Origin: JBJXDT01 sp046153505
GTDB lineage: Bacteria > Pseudomonadota > Gammaproteobacteria > Burkholderiales > Methylophilaceae
Assembly: GCA_046153505.1 (NCBI GenBank)
Contig: JBJXDT010000116.1
Coordinates: 1-49,258 of the forward strand
DNA length: 49,258 nt
Reading direction: 5' to 3'
Shown here: positions 40,440 through 49,258 of the stretch, piece after piece
Numbering within the stretch: position 1 is the stretch's first letter
How the letters are laid out: each line of letters opens with the position of its first letter
Program-made: the position numbers and the translations under genes
Notes under the pieces: generated by a model
The model's database searches: none
What the model was told of the DNA's origin: nothing
What the model saw: the letters and a program-made list of their open reading frames with translations, nothing else

Positions 40440-41168
40440 CTACAAATAAAGCTGAATCTTACGCTCAGCCGGACTCAGCTTAAAACCTCGCGATTCATAA
40501 TGCTTAAAAATCGCGCCCACAATGTCCTTTGGCTGGTCAATCACCTGAATTAAGTCCAAGTCTTCTGGCGACGCCATCCCTTCGGCCACTAACGTGTTTT
40601 TAATCCAAACAAGCAGCCCTTCCCAAAAGCTTTTACCAACTAAAATTATCGGGATTCTGCGCGATTTTCCAGTTTGTACTAGCGTAATAGCTTCCATTAA
40701 CTCATCCATCGTGCCAAAGCCTCCTGGCATAACCACATAAGCTGATGCGTATTTTACAAACATAACTTTACGCATAAAAAAGTGATGGAATGTTAGACTA
40801 ATATCTTGAAAATCATTGCCACTTTGCTCGTGCGGCAACTCGATATTTAAGCCAACACTTGGCGCATCTCCATAAAACGCGCCCTTGTTGGCAGCTTCCA
40901 TAATGCCTGGACCACCTCCAGAAATCACACTAAAACCCGAATCAGAAAGTTGCCTAGCAATTTCTTCTGCAAGCTTATAATACGGGTGATCTGGCTTTGT
41001 ACGCGCACTGCCGAAAATCGAAACTGCTGGTGTAATTTCTTTCAAACGCTCTGTCGCATTCACAAATTCTGCCATAATCTCGAATGCGTGCCACGATTCG
41101 TTGCCACCCGCATTACGATTAAGCAATTCTGGGCTATTTATTTTAGGTAGTTTTTTTGTTGCAGACAT
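40440..41168 (-). CDS. LOG family protein (Rossmann-fold nucleotide hydrolase)
   Basis: 242 aa. The two signature motifs GGGPGIMEAANKGA and PGGFGTMDELMEAIT mark the LOG/TIGR00730 family, phosphoribohydrolases that release a base from nucleotide 5'-monophosphates (cytokinin activation in plants, AMP/pyrimidine nucleosidase in bacteria). N-terminus MSATKKLPKINSPELLN; the fold starts at ITPAVSIFGSART. The start is 21 bases from the divergent polA gene, so the two share a short promoter region. Confidence 0.92.
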   Translation of the reverse strand: MSATKKLPKINSPELLNRNAGGNESWHAFEIMAEFVNATERLKEITPAVSIFGSARTKPDHPYYKLAEEIARQLSDSGFSVISGGGPGIMEAANKGAFYGDAPSVGLNIELPHEQSGNDFQDISLTFHHFFMRKVMFVKYASAYVVMPGGFGTMDELMEAITLVQTGKSRRIPIILVGKSFWEGLLVWIKNTLVAEGMASPEDLDLIQVIDQPKDIVGAIFKHYESRGFKLSPAERKIQLYL

Positions 41169-41189
41169 AATTGGACATCCAAAATTAAA

Positions 41190-43967
41190 ATGAAAACTTT
41201 ATTGCTTGTAGATGGCTCATCTTACCTTTACCGTGCATTTCATGCACTACCAGATTTGCGCACCAGTGCGGGCGAGCCAACTGGCGCGATTCGTGGCGTT
41301 TTGTCAATGTTGCAGCGCTTACACAAAGACTACCCAGCAGATTATAGCGCGTGTGTGTTCGATGCCAAAGGCAAAACTTTTAGGGATGACATTTATTCAG
41401 AATACAAAGCTAATCGCGCAGCGATGCCTGATGATTTGCGCCCACAAATCGCCCCATTGCACGAAGCAATCGTTGCAATGGGATGGCCACTCATTGTAGA
41501 AGAAGGTGTTGAGGCTGACGATGTGATTGGTGCCCTAGCGAAACAAGCTGAACGTGAAGGTGTGCGTGTCATCATATCTACTGGCGACAAGGACATATCA
41601 CAATTAGTAAATGATCACGTAACCGTTATCAATACGATGCGGGATGCATTTCGGCGTACGGATGAAGTCCTAGATATTGCTGGGGTTACCAATAAATTTG
41701 GCATCCCCCCAAAGTTAATGGTTGATTACTTAACCTTGATTGGAGACACTTCAGACAATGTACCTGGAGTTGAAAAAGTTGGTCCAAAAACGGCTGTTAA
41801 ATGGCTGACACAGTACGGCTCACTTGATAACATCGTTGCAAACGCAGATAAGATAACAGGCGTTGTAGGTGAAAATCTAAGAAATGCATTGGCTTGGCTT
41901 CCAACTGGGCGAGAGTTGATTACGATTCGTTGTGATGTTGGCATACAGGAAAGCCTTGCTGACCTTGCCCCTAAGCCCATCAACAAAGAAAAGCTTATCG
42001 AACTATTTGACCGATTTGAATTTAAAAGCTGGCGCCGCGAGTTAGACAGCACAGAGTCAAAACCAGGCGCAGAAAAATCAGCGGTTGACTTAACAAGCAA
42101 GCTTACAAGCGAAGCCACGAATGCTAGTTTATTTGCCGTAACACAGCACACCCCCAATAACGCGCGCCAATATGAAACGATATTAACGGTTGCAGATTTA
42201 ACACGCTGGCTGGATAAAATCGCCGCCACCAAACTTGTTTGCTTTGATACTGAAACCACTTCGCTAGACCCCATGACCGCCAAAATTGTCGGCATGTCGT
42301 TTAGTGTAGAGGCTGGTAGCGCAGCTTATTTGCCACTGAAGCACGATTATTTTGATGCCCCAGAACAACTTAACTTTGCTGAAACACTCGCCAAAATAAA
42401 GCCAATTTTAGAGAACGACACCATTAAAAAAGTCGGCCAAAATATTAAATACGATTGCCACGTACTGGCCAACCACGGCATTGCGCTTAACGGCATTGCG
42501 CACGACACCATGTTGCAATCTTACGTGTTTGAATCGCACAAAACGCATGGCATGGATGCGCTGGCCGAGCGACATTTGGGCATGCAAACCATCCACTTTG
42601 AAGATGTAGCGGGCAAAGGCGCCAAGCAAGTGGGCTTTAATCAAGTGACGGTGGAAACCGCCGCCGAATACGCGGCTGAGGATGCCGACATTACCCTGCA
42701 ATTGCACGAGGCTATGTACCCGCAAATTGCCCATGATGAAAAATTAAGCTTTATCTACAACCAAATTGAGATGCCAAGCTCCGCCTGTTTATTCACAATT
42801 GAGCGCAATGGTGTGCTGATAGATGCGGATATGCTTAGAGCACAAAGCAATGAAATTGGCACTAAATTGGTCGCGCTAGAAAACCAAGCTTATGCGTTGG
42901 CAGGCCAGCCTTTTAACTTAGGCTCGCCCAAACAATTACAAGAAATTTTGTTTGATAAATTAGGCATCAAACCCACCAAAAAAACGCCAAGTGGCGCACC
43001 TAGTACCGATGAAGATGTGCTGCAAGAACTCGCGCTCGACCACCCGCTCCCCAAAGTGTTGCTGGAGTATCGCGGATTGGCCAAACTAAAATCTACCTAT
43101 ACCGACAAACTACCCAAAATGATTAACCCGCAAACGGGGCGTGTGCACACCAGCTACAACCAAGCTGTAGCAATTACGGGCAGGCTTGCGAGTAGCGACC
43201 CTAACTTGCAGAATATTCCTGTACGCAGTGCAGAAGGCCGCCGCATCCGCGAAGCGTTTATTGCACCAGCGGGTTCGCATATTGTGTCTGCCGATTACTC
43301 GCAAATCGAGCTACGCATCATGGCGCATTTGTCTCAAGATACAGGCATGTTGCAAGCCTTTGCCAATAATGAAGATATTCACCGGGCGACTGCCGCTGAG
43401 ATTTTTGGGGTGGAACGCAGCGCTGTAGATAACGAACAACGCCGCTACGCCAAAGTGATTAACTTTGGTTTGATTTACGGCATGAGTGCCTTTGGCTTAG
43501 CGCAAAACTTAAACATTGAACGTGGTGCTGCCGCCAGTTATATCGAACGCTACTTCGCCCGCTACCCCGGCGTTAAAGCGTACATGGAAAACACGCGTGC
43601 CGAAGCCAAACAAAAAGGCTATGTGGAAACCTATTTTGGCAGACGTTTATGGGTTCCAGAAATCAACAGCCCCAATGTACAAAGACGTAACGGAGCCGAA
43701 CGCGCCGCGATTAACGCACCCATGCAAGGCACGGCGGCCGACCTGATAAAGCTCGCTATGATTGCCGTAGAAAACTGGTTGGTGAGTGAACACTTACAAT
43801 CAAAATTGATTATGCAGGTGCACGATGAGCTGGTGCTCGAAGTGCCAGAAAATGAGCTTGAACTTGTGAAACAAAAACTGCCAGAACTGATGCAGAATGT
43901 GGCGAAACTTACCGTGCCTTTACTGGCGGAAGTGGGCGTGGGAAGTAATTGGGAAGGTGCGCATTAA
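41190..43967 (+). CDS. polA: DNA polymerase I
   Basis: 925 aa, full-length: 5'-3' exonuclease domain (about 1-290), 3'-5' proofreading exonuclease (about 330-520, with CFDTETTSLDP), and polymerase domain (about 530-925) with motif A SADYSQIELRIMAH, motif B RRYAKVINFGLIYG and motif C MQVHDELVLEV. It fills gaps and removes primers. Start ATG at 41190. The third-position base composition shifts from A/T-rich in the 5' third to more GC-rich from about 42200 on. Its stop shares bases with the following start (TAATG). Confidence 0.97.
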   Translation: MKTLLLVDGSSYLYRAFHALPDLRTSAGEPTGAIRGVLSMLQRLHKDYPADYSACVFDAKGKTFRDDIYSEYKANRAAMPDDLRPQIAPLHEAIVAMGWPLIVEEGVEADDVIGALAKQAEREGVRVIISTGDKDISQLVNDHVTVINTMRDAFRRTDEVLDIAGVTNKFGIPPKLMVDYLTLIGDTSDNVPGVEKVGPKTAVKWLTQYGSLDNIVANADKITGVVGENLRNALAWLPTGRELITIRCDVGIQESLADLAPKPINKEKLIELFDRFEFKSWRRELDSTESKPGAEKSAVDLTSKLTSEATNASLFAVTQHTPNNARQYETILTVADLTRWLDKIAATKLVCFDTETTSLDPMTAKIVGMSFSVEAGSAAYLPLKHDYFDAPEQLNFAETLAKIKPILENDTIKKVGQNIKYDCHVLANHGIALNGIAHDTMLQSYVFESHKTHGMDALAERHLGMQTIHFEDVAGKGAKQVGFNQVTVETAAEYAAEDADITLQLHEAMYPQIAHDEKLSFIYNQIEMPSSACLFTIERNGVLIDADMLRAQSNEIGTKLVALENQAYALAGQPFNLGSPKQLQEILFDKLGIKPTKKTPSGAPSTDEDVLQELALDHPLPKVLLEYRGLAKLKSTYTDKLPKMINPQTGRVHTSYNQAVAITGRLASSDPNLQNIPVRSAEGRRIREAFIAPAGSHIVSADYSQIELRIMAHLSQDTGMLQAFANNEDIHRATAAEIFGVERSAVDNEQRRYAKVINFGLIYGMSAFGLAQNLNIERGAAASYIERYFARYPGVKAYMENTRAEAKQKGYVETYFGRRLWVPEINSPNVQRRNGAERAAINAPMQGTAADLIKLAMIAVENWLVSEHLQSKLIMQVHDELVLEVPENELELVKQKLPELMQNVAKLTVPLLAEVGVGSNWEGAH

Positions 43968-44701
43968 TGAAAAACTTCGGCATCTACATCATCGGCGATG
44001 AAATTCTCTCTGGCAAACGCAAAGACGCACACCTAACTAAAGTAATTGAGCTGCTCACTAGCAGGGACTTACATTTAAGCTGGGCGAATTATTTGGGCGA
44101 CATTCCAGACCAAATTACCAGCTCAATTAAAGCCAGCATGGCGCGGGGTGATATTGTGTTTAGTTTTGGAGGCATCGGCGCTACGCCAGATGACTACACA
44201 CGTCAATGCGCGGCGGATGCCGTAGGCGTAGCGATTGAACGCCATGCGGGGGCGGTTATAAATATTGTCGAACAATATGGCGAAACCGCCTACCCCAAGC
44301 GTGTGTTGATGGCAGATTTCCCCAAAGGATGTGAGTTAATCCCTAACCCAATCAACCGCGTGGCGGGGTTTAGCATTAACGAGCATTATTTTGTACCGGG
44401 CTTTCCTGAAATGGCGCACCCGATGGTGGAATGGGTGTTAGAAACCTACTACAAAGATTTATTCCACACCCAAGATTATCTTGAGGAATCGATTTTGGTG
44501 ACCGAGGCTGGCGAGAGCGATTTGATTGATTTGATGAACGTGATGCTTGCGAAATACCCCAGCTTAAAACTATTTAGCCTACCCAGGAGCGGTCAGCGCA
44601 GAACTACCGAACTTGGCATGAAAGGCGAAAGCGCACAAGTAAAACTCGCCATGCAAGATTTAAAAACGGGTATCTCCGCGCTGGGTTACCCTTGGCAATA
44701 A
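43967..44701 (+). CDS. Molybdopterin-binding (CinA N-terminal-like) protein
   Basis: 245 aa. It has the MoCF/CinA pattern IYIIGDEILSGKRKDAHL, then SFGGIGATPDDYTRQCAADAVG, and the block FVPGFPEMAHPMVEWVLE. The C-terminal deamidase domain of CinA is absent, which fits a stand-alone molybdopterin-binding or competence-related nucleotide-binding domain. The ATG at 43967-43969 overlaps the polA stop (TAATG); a reading from 43949 adds six residues inside polA and lacks support. The next gene continues in the same reading frame after the TAA. Confidence 0.88.
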   Translation: MKNFGIYIIGDEILSGKRKDAHLTKVIELLTSRDLHLSWANYLGDIPDQITSSIKASMARGDIVFSFGGIGATPDDYTRQCAADAVGVAIERHAGAVINIVEQYGETAYPKRVLMADFPKGCELIPNPINRVAGFSINEHYFVPGFPEMAHPMVEWVLETYYKDLFHTQDYLEESILVTEAGESDLIDLMNVMLAKYPSLKLFSLPRSGQRRTTELGMKGESAQVKLAMQDLKTGISALGYPWQ

Positions 44702-44722
44702 AGCCTAACCTTAACAAAAAAA

Positions 44723-45418
44723 GTGGCTAGGAAACTTAAAAAAGCAGTGAGAGATTTAGGGGCAGTCAAGCCACAAAATTTGGCGGTACCCACATTTACG
44801 CCCCCATCCTATCGTTGGGCTTTAGGCGTGGTGCTGGGTTTAGAAACCCTACTCATTTTTTGGGCGCTTACACATCACTTTATCCCTAGTTCGCTTTGGC
44901 GAAATATTGCTTTTTACATCAACATTGTTTTATGTGCGCTCTGCACTGCCTATTTTGCTTATTCAATTTGGCTCAATGCTCAGCTTTATCCATCTAAAAT
45001 AAAAAAAGTGTTAATCGTAATATCCGCTCCTATTTTATTTTATTTGTGGGGTTACATTGCACTCACTTTTGGCGTTGGCGATTTATTCACAAACATACTC
45101 GGCAAGCCTTCCATGATGGAAGATATCTTTACAAAAAATGCCGATGATGACGAGCGATTTAAAAAAGAATATCTGGCCAAAGGCGAGTATGAAAAACGCT
45201 ATTTTGATAACAGAAAAGGCTGTATCACGCGGCTAAATGGGGTCACCTTAAAAGATGCGCTGCCCGTATATTTTTGTGTGAGTGGTCAAGATTTTGCAAT
45301 TTTACCCAAGCAAGTGGCAGTTAAAATTCATGGGTTGCAAAGTGTCGCTGGTTTTGACATCGAGTGGATAGAGTACGACTGGCTAAAAACATCATTACTG
45401 CCCACGGAACAAGAGTAA
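44723..45418 (+). CDS. Unrecognised membrane protein
   Basis: Not recognised. 231 aa with three likely membrane helices (about 31-52, 56-80, 88-115) and a larger C-terminal soluble part with a cluster of acidic and basic residues (NADDDERFKKEYLAKGEYEKRYFD). The only start in the 21 bases between the upstream stop and the gene is GTG at 44723, with no clear ribosome site; the frame is continuous with the previous gene after its TAA. It overlaps the YkgJ-like gene by TAATG. Function is unknown. Confidence 0.72.
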   Translation: MARKLKKAVRDLGAVKPQNLAVPTFTPPSYRWALGVVLGLETLLIFWALTHHFIPSSLWRNIAFYINIVLCALCTAYFAYSIWLNAQLYPSKIKKVLIVISAPILFYLWGYIALTFGVGDLFTNILGKPSMMEDIFTKNADDDERFKKEYLAKGEYEKRYFDNRKGCITRLNGVTLKDALPVYFCVSGQDFAILPKQVAVKIHGLQSVAGFDIEWIEYDWLKTSLLPTEQE

Positions 45419-45672
45419 TGGAATGCAGACCAAACTGCGGCGCATGTTGTACCGCACCCAGCATTAATAGCGCAATCCCTGGCATGCCAAACGGCAAGCC
45501 AGCCGGTGTACGCTGTGTGCAATTGGACGATCAAAACCGTTGCAAGATTTTTGGTCTACCAGAGCGCCCTGCATTTTGCGCTAGCTTACAGCCTAGTGAA
45601 GAAATGTGTGGCGAAACTAAACTACAGGCAATTGCTTGGTTGAGCAATTTAGAAATGATGACTAAACCTTAA
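45418..45672 (+). CDS. YkgJ family cysteine-cluster protein
   Basis: 84 aa with the family cysteine pattern CRPNCGACC, then RCVQLDDQNRCKIF and FCASL, eight to nine cysteines in all, expected to bind zinc or iron. Function is not known. The ATG at 45418-45420 overlaps the stop of the upstream gene (TAATG), so the pair is translationally coupled; a longer reading from 45364 lies inside the upstream gene. Converges on the MFS transporter. Confidence 0.85.
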   Translation: MECRPNCGACCTAPSINSAIPGMPNGKPAGVRCVQLDDQNRCKIFGLPERPAFCASLQPSEEMCGETKLQAIAWLSNLEMMTKP

Positions 45673-46940
45673 TGACTTTGTTCAAACTCATGCGTTTCCT
45701 GCATTAACAATACCGCAACAAAACTTAGCCCTGCCATACCAGAAACATAAAAACCCACCCATTGTAAACCGCCTGTATTCACCAATAATTGAGAAACACT
45801 AGGCGCAAACGATGCGCCTAAAATACCACCCAACTGATACGCCAAGCCAGCGCCTGTATAGCGCACTGCCACCGGAAATTGCTCAGGCAAAAATGCACCC
45901 ATGGGTGCAAAAGTTGCGCCCATTAAAAACAAGGCGAGCGCTAAAAATAGCGTAATGAGTAGAATTGAACCACTTGCCAATAGCGGGCTTAAACAAAAGC
46001 CAGCCAATACGGCGAATACGCTGCCAATCAGTAGCACAGGTCTTCTACCAAACTTATCTGAAAGGCTTGCGGATATTGGTGTTGCGAGCGTCATAAAAAG
46101 TACAGCAATACATAACATAGTTAAAAAATCTGGTCGCGCAATACCCAATGTTTTGGTGCCATAACTCAAACAAAACACGGTGGCGGTATAAAATAAGTTG
46201 TAGCAAACACCCATCGCCAAAGCGCCCAATAAAATGGGCTTTAAGTGATATTGAAATAACGGTTTTAATGGCATGACGTGGGTGCTTTTCTCTGATAAAG
46301 CAATCGCAAAAGCAGGCGTTTCGGCCAATTTAAAGCGCACATATAAACCCACAACCACTAATAAACTACTTGCAATAAAAGGCAAGCGCCATCCCCACGC
46401 TTTAAATTCTGGCTCAGTTAACCAAAGCGATAAACCCAAAAAACTCAAGGTAGCCAATAAAAACCCAACAGACGGCCCTAGTTGTGGGAACATACCAAAC
46501 CAACCACGTTTGCCTTCTGGCGCATGTTCTGTGGCGAGTAGTGCTGCACCGCCCCACTCTCCACCTAAACCAATGCCTTGCCCAAAGCGCAATAAGCATA
46601 GGCAAATTGGCGCCCAAACACCCCAGCTGGCATAGCTAGGCAACAAACCAATCAATAACGTTGAAATACCCATGACTAATAACGATGCGGCAAGCGTCGC
46701 TTTGCGCCCAACTTTATCGCCAAAGTGGCCAAACAAAATCGCCCCCACTGGGCGCGCGATAAAGGCAATGCCAAAGGTGAGAAATGCATTTAAAGATTGT
46801 GCGGCAGGATCGCTCGCGGGAAAGAACACTTGCCCTATGACTAAGGCAGCCGCCATGGCATAAATATAAAAATCATAGAACTCAATCGCTGTACCAATAA
46901 AACTGGCAAAGGCGATATGGGCTGCGGATGTTTTTTGCAT
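45669..46940 (-). CDS. MFS transporter, metabolite:H+ symporter (ProP/KgtP-like)
   Basis: 423 aa with about 12 membrane helices. The MHS family signature is visible as IGTAIEFYDFYIYAMAAALVIGQVFFP and GHFGDKVGRKATLAASLLVMG between helices 2 and 3, and RFGQGIGLGGEWGGAALLATEHAP. Members take up organic acids or compatible solutes (citrate, oxoglutarate, proline/betaine) by proton symport; which one here cannot be told. The ATG at 46938-46940 begins at the family start; the longer reading adds 25 residues. Divergent from dusB. Confidence 0.92.
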   Translation of the reverse strand: MQKTSAAHIAFASFIGTAIEFYDFYIYAMAAALVIGQVFFPASDPAAQSLNAFLTFGIAFIARPVGAILFGHFGDKVGRKATLAASLLVMGISTLLIGLLPSYASWGVWAPICLCLLRFGQGIGLGGEWGGAALLATEHAPEGKRGWFGMFPQLGPSVGFLLATLSFLGLSLWLTEPEFKAWGWRLPFIASSLLVVVGLYVRFKLAETPAFAIALSEKSTHVMPLKPLFQYHLKPILLGALAMGVCYNLFYTATVFCLSYGTKTLGIARPDFLTMLCIAVLFMTLATPISASLSDKFGRRPVLLIGSVFAVLAGFCLSPLLASGSILLITLFLALALFLMGATFAPMGAFLPEQFPVAVRYTGAGLAYQLGGILGASFAPSVSQLLVNTGGLQWVGFYVSGMAGLSFVAVLLMQETHEFEQSH

Positions 46941-47074
46941 TTTGAATTTATATTTTTCTATTTCTAAATTATTAAAGATTGTATGCCTAAAATCACTAGT
47001 TTTAGGTTTTCTCAAACGCCAATTGCGTATAAAATAAGCAACCTTTCTAGCTTTATGGTTTTACTAACTTTTAG

Positions 47075-48100
47075 ATGCAAATTGGCAAACATATTCTAAA
47101 GAACAATCTTGTCGTCGCTCCTATGGCTGGCGTCACAGATCGGCCTTTCCGCCAACTTTGCAAAAAAATGGGTGCGGGATTAGCAGTTTCAGAAATGGTG
47201 ACCTCTAACTCGCTTTTATACGGCAGCGAAAAAACACGCCGCCGTGCGAATCATGAAGGTGAAGTTGACCCTATCTCAGTACAAATTGCAGGTGCTGATC
47301 CAAAAATGATGGCAGAAGCCGCTAAATATAACGTGGATAACGGCGCGCAAATTATCGACATTAATATGGGTTGCCCTGCAAAAAAAATATGTAATGTGAT
47401 GGCGGGAAGCGCTTTATTAAAAGACGAACCGCTTGTCAGCCAAATTTTAAAAGCCGTTGTAGCTGCTGTAGATGTTCCCGTTACGTTAAAAATCCGCACA
47501 GGTTGGGATAAAAACAATCGTAACGCGGTGATGATTGCAAAAATGGCTGAAGACATTGGCGTGCAGGCCTTGGCGATGCATGGTCGCACCCGCGCTTGCG
47601 CGTATTTGGGCGATGCCGAATACGATACGATTGCAGCCGTTAAACAGGCAATCAATATTCCGCTTATTGCCAACGGTGACATTACAACCCCCGAGAAAGC
47701 CAAGTTTGTGTTGAGTTATACAGGCGCAGATGCTGTAATGATTGGTCGTGCGGCGCAAGGCAGGCCTTGGATTTTTCGTGAGATTGAACATTATTTAACC
47801 ACTGGCACGCATTTATTGCCACCAACAGTAGAAGAAATTCACACCGTAATGTTGGAGCATATCAATGATTTATATGGCTTTTATGGCGACATTGCTGGCA
47901 TGCGAGTCGCGCGTAAGCATATTTCTTGGTATACCAAAGGCTTAGCGGGTTCGGCTGGCTTTCGCCACAATATGAACACCTTGCAGACGATAGAGTTACA
48001 ACTTAACGCAATTAACGACTTTTTTGCCGAACTAAAAGCCAAAAATGAGCGCTTGGTTTATGCTGAAAATTCTAACGAACTAGAAGAATTGGCGGCATAA
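47075..48100 (+). CDS. dusB: tRNA-dihydrouridine synthase B
   Basis: 341-aa FMN-dependent reductase making dihydrouridine in tRNA D-loops. TIM-barrel family pattern: VVAPMAGVTDRPFRQLCKKMGAGL, the catalytic Cys C100 in DINMGCPAKKICNVMAGSALL, KIRTGWDKN, and the HGRTRACAYLGDAEYD block with the catalytic lysine region. Start ATG at 47075; next to it on the same strand is fis, the dusB-fis operon known from many proteobacteria. Confidence 0.95.
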   Translation: MQIGKHILKNNLVVAPMAGVTDRPFRQLCKKMGAGLAVSEMVTSNSLLYGSEKTRRRANHEGEVDPISVQIAGADPKMMAEAAKYNVDNGAQIIDINMGCPAKKICNVMAGSALLKDEPLVSQILKAVVAAVDVPVTLKIRTGWDKNNRNAVMIAKMAEDIGVQALAMHGRTRACAYLGDAEYDTIAAVKQAINIPLIANGDITTPEKAKFVLSYTGADAVMIGRAAQGRPWIFREIEHYLTTGTHLLPPTVEEIHTVMLEHINDLYGFYGDIAGMRVARKHISWYTKGLAGSAGFRHNMNTLQTIELQLNAINDFFAELKAKNERLVYAENSNELEELAA

Positions 48101-48331
48101 ATGGCAACTGAGTTAGCAGATTGCGTAAAAAAATCGCTTGATGAATATTTCAAACATCTTGATGGCCAACCGCCACATGCAATTTACGACATGGTACTTA
48201 CTCACATTGAGAAACCTTTACTGGAATACATTCTGCACAAAGTTGGCGGCAACCAAAGCAAAGCTGCCGAAGTTTTAGGCATCAATCGCAACACTTTGCG
48301 CAAAAAAATGGCGCAATACCACTTGGAATAA
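48101..48331 (+). CDS. fis: DNA-binding protein Fis
   Basis: 76-aa nucleoid protein of the Fis family that bends DNA and affects rRNA, recombination and supercoiling genes. The C-terminal helix-turn-helix GGNQSKAAEVLGINRNTLRKKMAQY is typical; the N-terminus is shorter than in E. coli Fis (98 aa), normal in betaproteobacteria. The ATG follows the dusB stop directly (no gap), so expression is coupled. Immediately followed by purH. Confidence 0.94.
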   Translation: MATELADCVKKSLDEYFKHLDGQPPHAIYDMVLTHIEKPLLEYILHKVGGNQSKAAEVLGINRNTLRKKMAQYHLE

Positions 48332-48333
48332 CT

Positions 48334-49258
48334 ATGGCCACTATTAAACGCGCGCTCATCAGCGTTTCAGACAAAACTGGCATTGTCGAACTCGCATCGT
48401 CTCTAATTAAACTCAATATCGAAATTCTTTCTACTGGCGGCACTGCAAAATTATTCCGCGATAACAATATTCCCGTAATTGAAGTGAGTGACTACACTGG
48501 CTTCCCCGAGATGCTAGATGGCCGTGTAAAAACCTTGCACCCCAAGGTGCACGGCGGCATTTTGGGTCGTCGTGATTTGCCAGACCATGTATCCACCATG
48601 AAAACGCACGATATTCCAAATATCGACATGGTGATTGTGAATTTATATCCTTTCGAAGCCACGGTGGCGAATCCAAATTGTACACTCGAAGATGCGATTG
48701 AAAACATTGATATTGGCGGCCCTGCGATGGTGCGCTCTGCAGCCAAGAACTGGAAAGATGTCGCAGTTGTTACCGATGCGAACCAATATGCCGCTATAAC
48801 CACAGAGCTACAAGCCAATAAGGGCGGGCTTTCCGAGGCAACAACTTTTGCGCTTTCGGTCGCCGCTTTTAATCGTGTATCGCAATACGATGCGGCCATC
48901 AGCAACTATTTATCGGCGATTGATTTCGCCGCTAGCTTGACGAGCAATAAACCTGTGTCGTTGCAGTTTCCTGCGCAAAGCAATGCCAATTTTATTAAAG
49001 TGCAAGATTTACGTTACGGCGAAAACCCGCACCAACAAGCGGCTTTTTATCGCGATTTATATCCAGCACCTGGCGCATTAGTCACTGCCGAGCAGTTACA
49101 AGGCAAAGAATTAAGCTACAACAAAATCGCCGATGCTGATGCTGCTTGGGAAAATGTAAAATCATTTTCGACTAGTGCTTGTGTCATTGTAAAACACGCC
49201 AATCCGTGTGGCGTGGCGCTTGGCCAAGATGCTTTTGAAGCCTATACCAAAGCGTTTA
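48334..49258 (+). CDS. purH: Bifunctional AICAR formyltransferase/IMP cyclohydrolase (5' part)
   Basis: Runs off the right edge; 308 codons visible. The start MATIKRALISVSDKTGIVELA and the IMP cyclohydrolase (MGS-type) domain are clear: TGGTAKLFRDNNIPV, LDGRVKTLHPKVHGGILGRRD, IGGPAMVRSAAKN. The formyltransferase domain follows from about residue 205 (LRYGENPHQQAAFY, IVKHANPCG). Catalyses the last two steps of purine synthesis. Begins 2 bases after the fis stop; fis-purH linkage is common in betaproteobacteria. Confidence 0.97.
   Translation, partial: MATIKRALISVSDKTGIVELASSLIKLNIEILSTGGTAKLFRDNNIPVIEVSDYTGFPEMLDGRVKTLHPKVHGGILGRRDLPDHVSTMKTHDIPNIDMVIVNLYPFEATVANPNCTLEDAIENIDIGGPAMVRSAAKNWKDVAVVTDANQYAAITTELQANKGGLSEATTFALSVAAFNRVSQYDAAISNYLSAIDFAASLTSNKPVSLQFPAQSNANFIKVQDLRYGENPHQQAAFYRDLYPAPGALVTAEQLQGKELSYNKIADADAAWENVKSFSTSACVIVKHANPCGVALGQDAFEAYTKAF

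Overview
The window looks like a chromosomal segment of a Gram-negative betaproteobacterium, most likely a low-GC methylotroph-type member of the Nitrosomonadales (Methylophilaceae / Methylotenera-like). That placement is inferred from gene content and order: aa3-type coxB with a fused cytochrome c, the Kdo hydroxylase, the DUF2322 and DUF2782 genes, the polA/DUF2782/thrB neighbourhood, dusB-fis-purH, and protein style. No 16S rRNA or species marker is present. Most of the window is housekeeping; no intact transposase, phage genes or CRISPR array was seen.

Layout: 1-3123 is the cytochrome oxidase operon coxB-coxA-coxC (minus strand, coxC cut by the window edge). A tRNA-Leu(CAA) follows at 3402-3486. 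Next come queA, an unrecognised secreted protein and a palindrome resembling fused IS ends, then a DUF1097 membrane protein, a lytic transglycosylase and proS. 8819-11485 is a lemA / TPM / TPM / cysteine-peptidase-like operon. 11554-13192 is tsaB-rimI plus a uracil-glycosylase-like protein that also resembles the Pol III psi subunit. A Kdo hydroxylase, arfB, a wHTH-GHKL-DUF4325 fusion protein with four 22-bp-phased upstream repeats, and dinG follow. 17.8-28.7 kb holds cell-wall and envelope genes (NlpC/P60, CtpA, DacB), a ferritin-like protein, a Rdx/SelW-like protein, coq7, VOC, OsmC and FKBP proteins, bioA, DedA and a diguanylate cyclase.

29.4-31.5 kb is groES-groEL behind a CIRCE operator. 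31.7-33.7 kb is a two-gene extracytoplasmic electron-transfer module: a Cyc2-like monoheme porin-cytochrome followed by a diheme c4-type cytochrome, with an FNR/ANR-type box upstream. Then come ung, a LigB-type dioxygenase, an intergenic candidate small RNA, uvrD, an ABM-domain protein, thrB, a DUF2782 gene, a LOG-family protein, polA, a CinA-like molybdopterin-domain protein, two small genes, an MHS-type MFS transporter, dusB-fis and the start of purH (cut by the right edge).

Points that deserve a second look: (1) the cyc2-cyc1-like pair with an FNR-type site, which suggests outer-surface electron uptake in an organism type not usually credited with it; (2) the phased TTGTCAACTTAA repeats in front of a protein joining a DNA-binding domain, an anti-sigma-type kinase fold and a STAS-like domain; (3) a UDG-fold protein without catalytic motif or Fe-S cysteines that looks like a Pol III psi (HolD) equivalent; (4) a three-hairpin intergenic RNA on the minus strand that displays an anti-Shine-Dalgarno loop. 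All family assignments come from reading the sequence and recalled family motifs; no database search was run.
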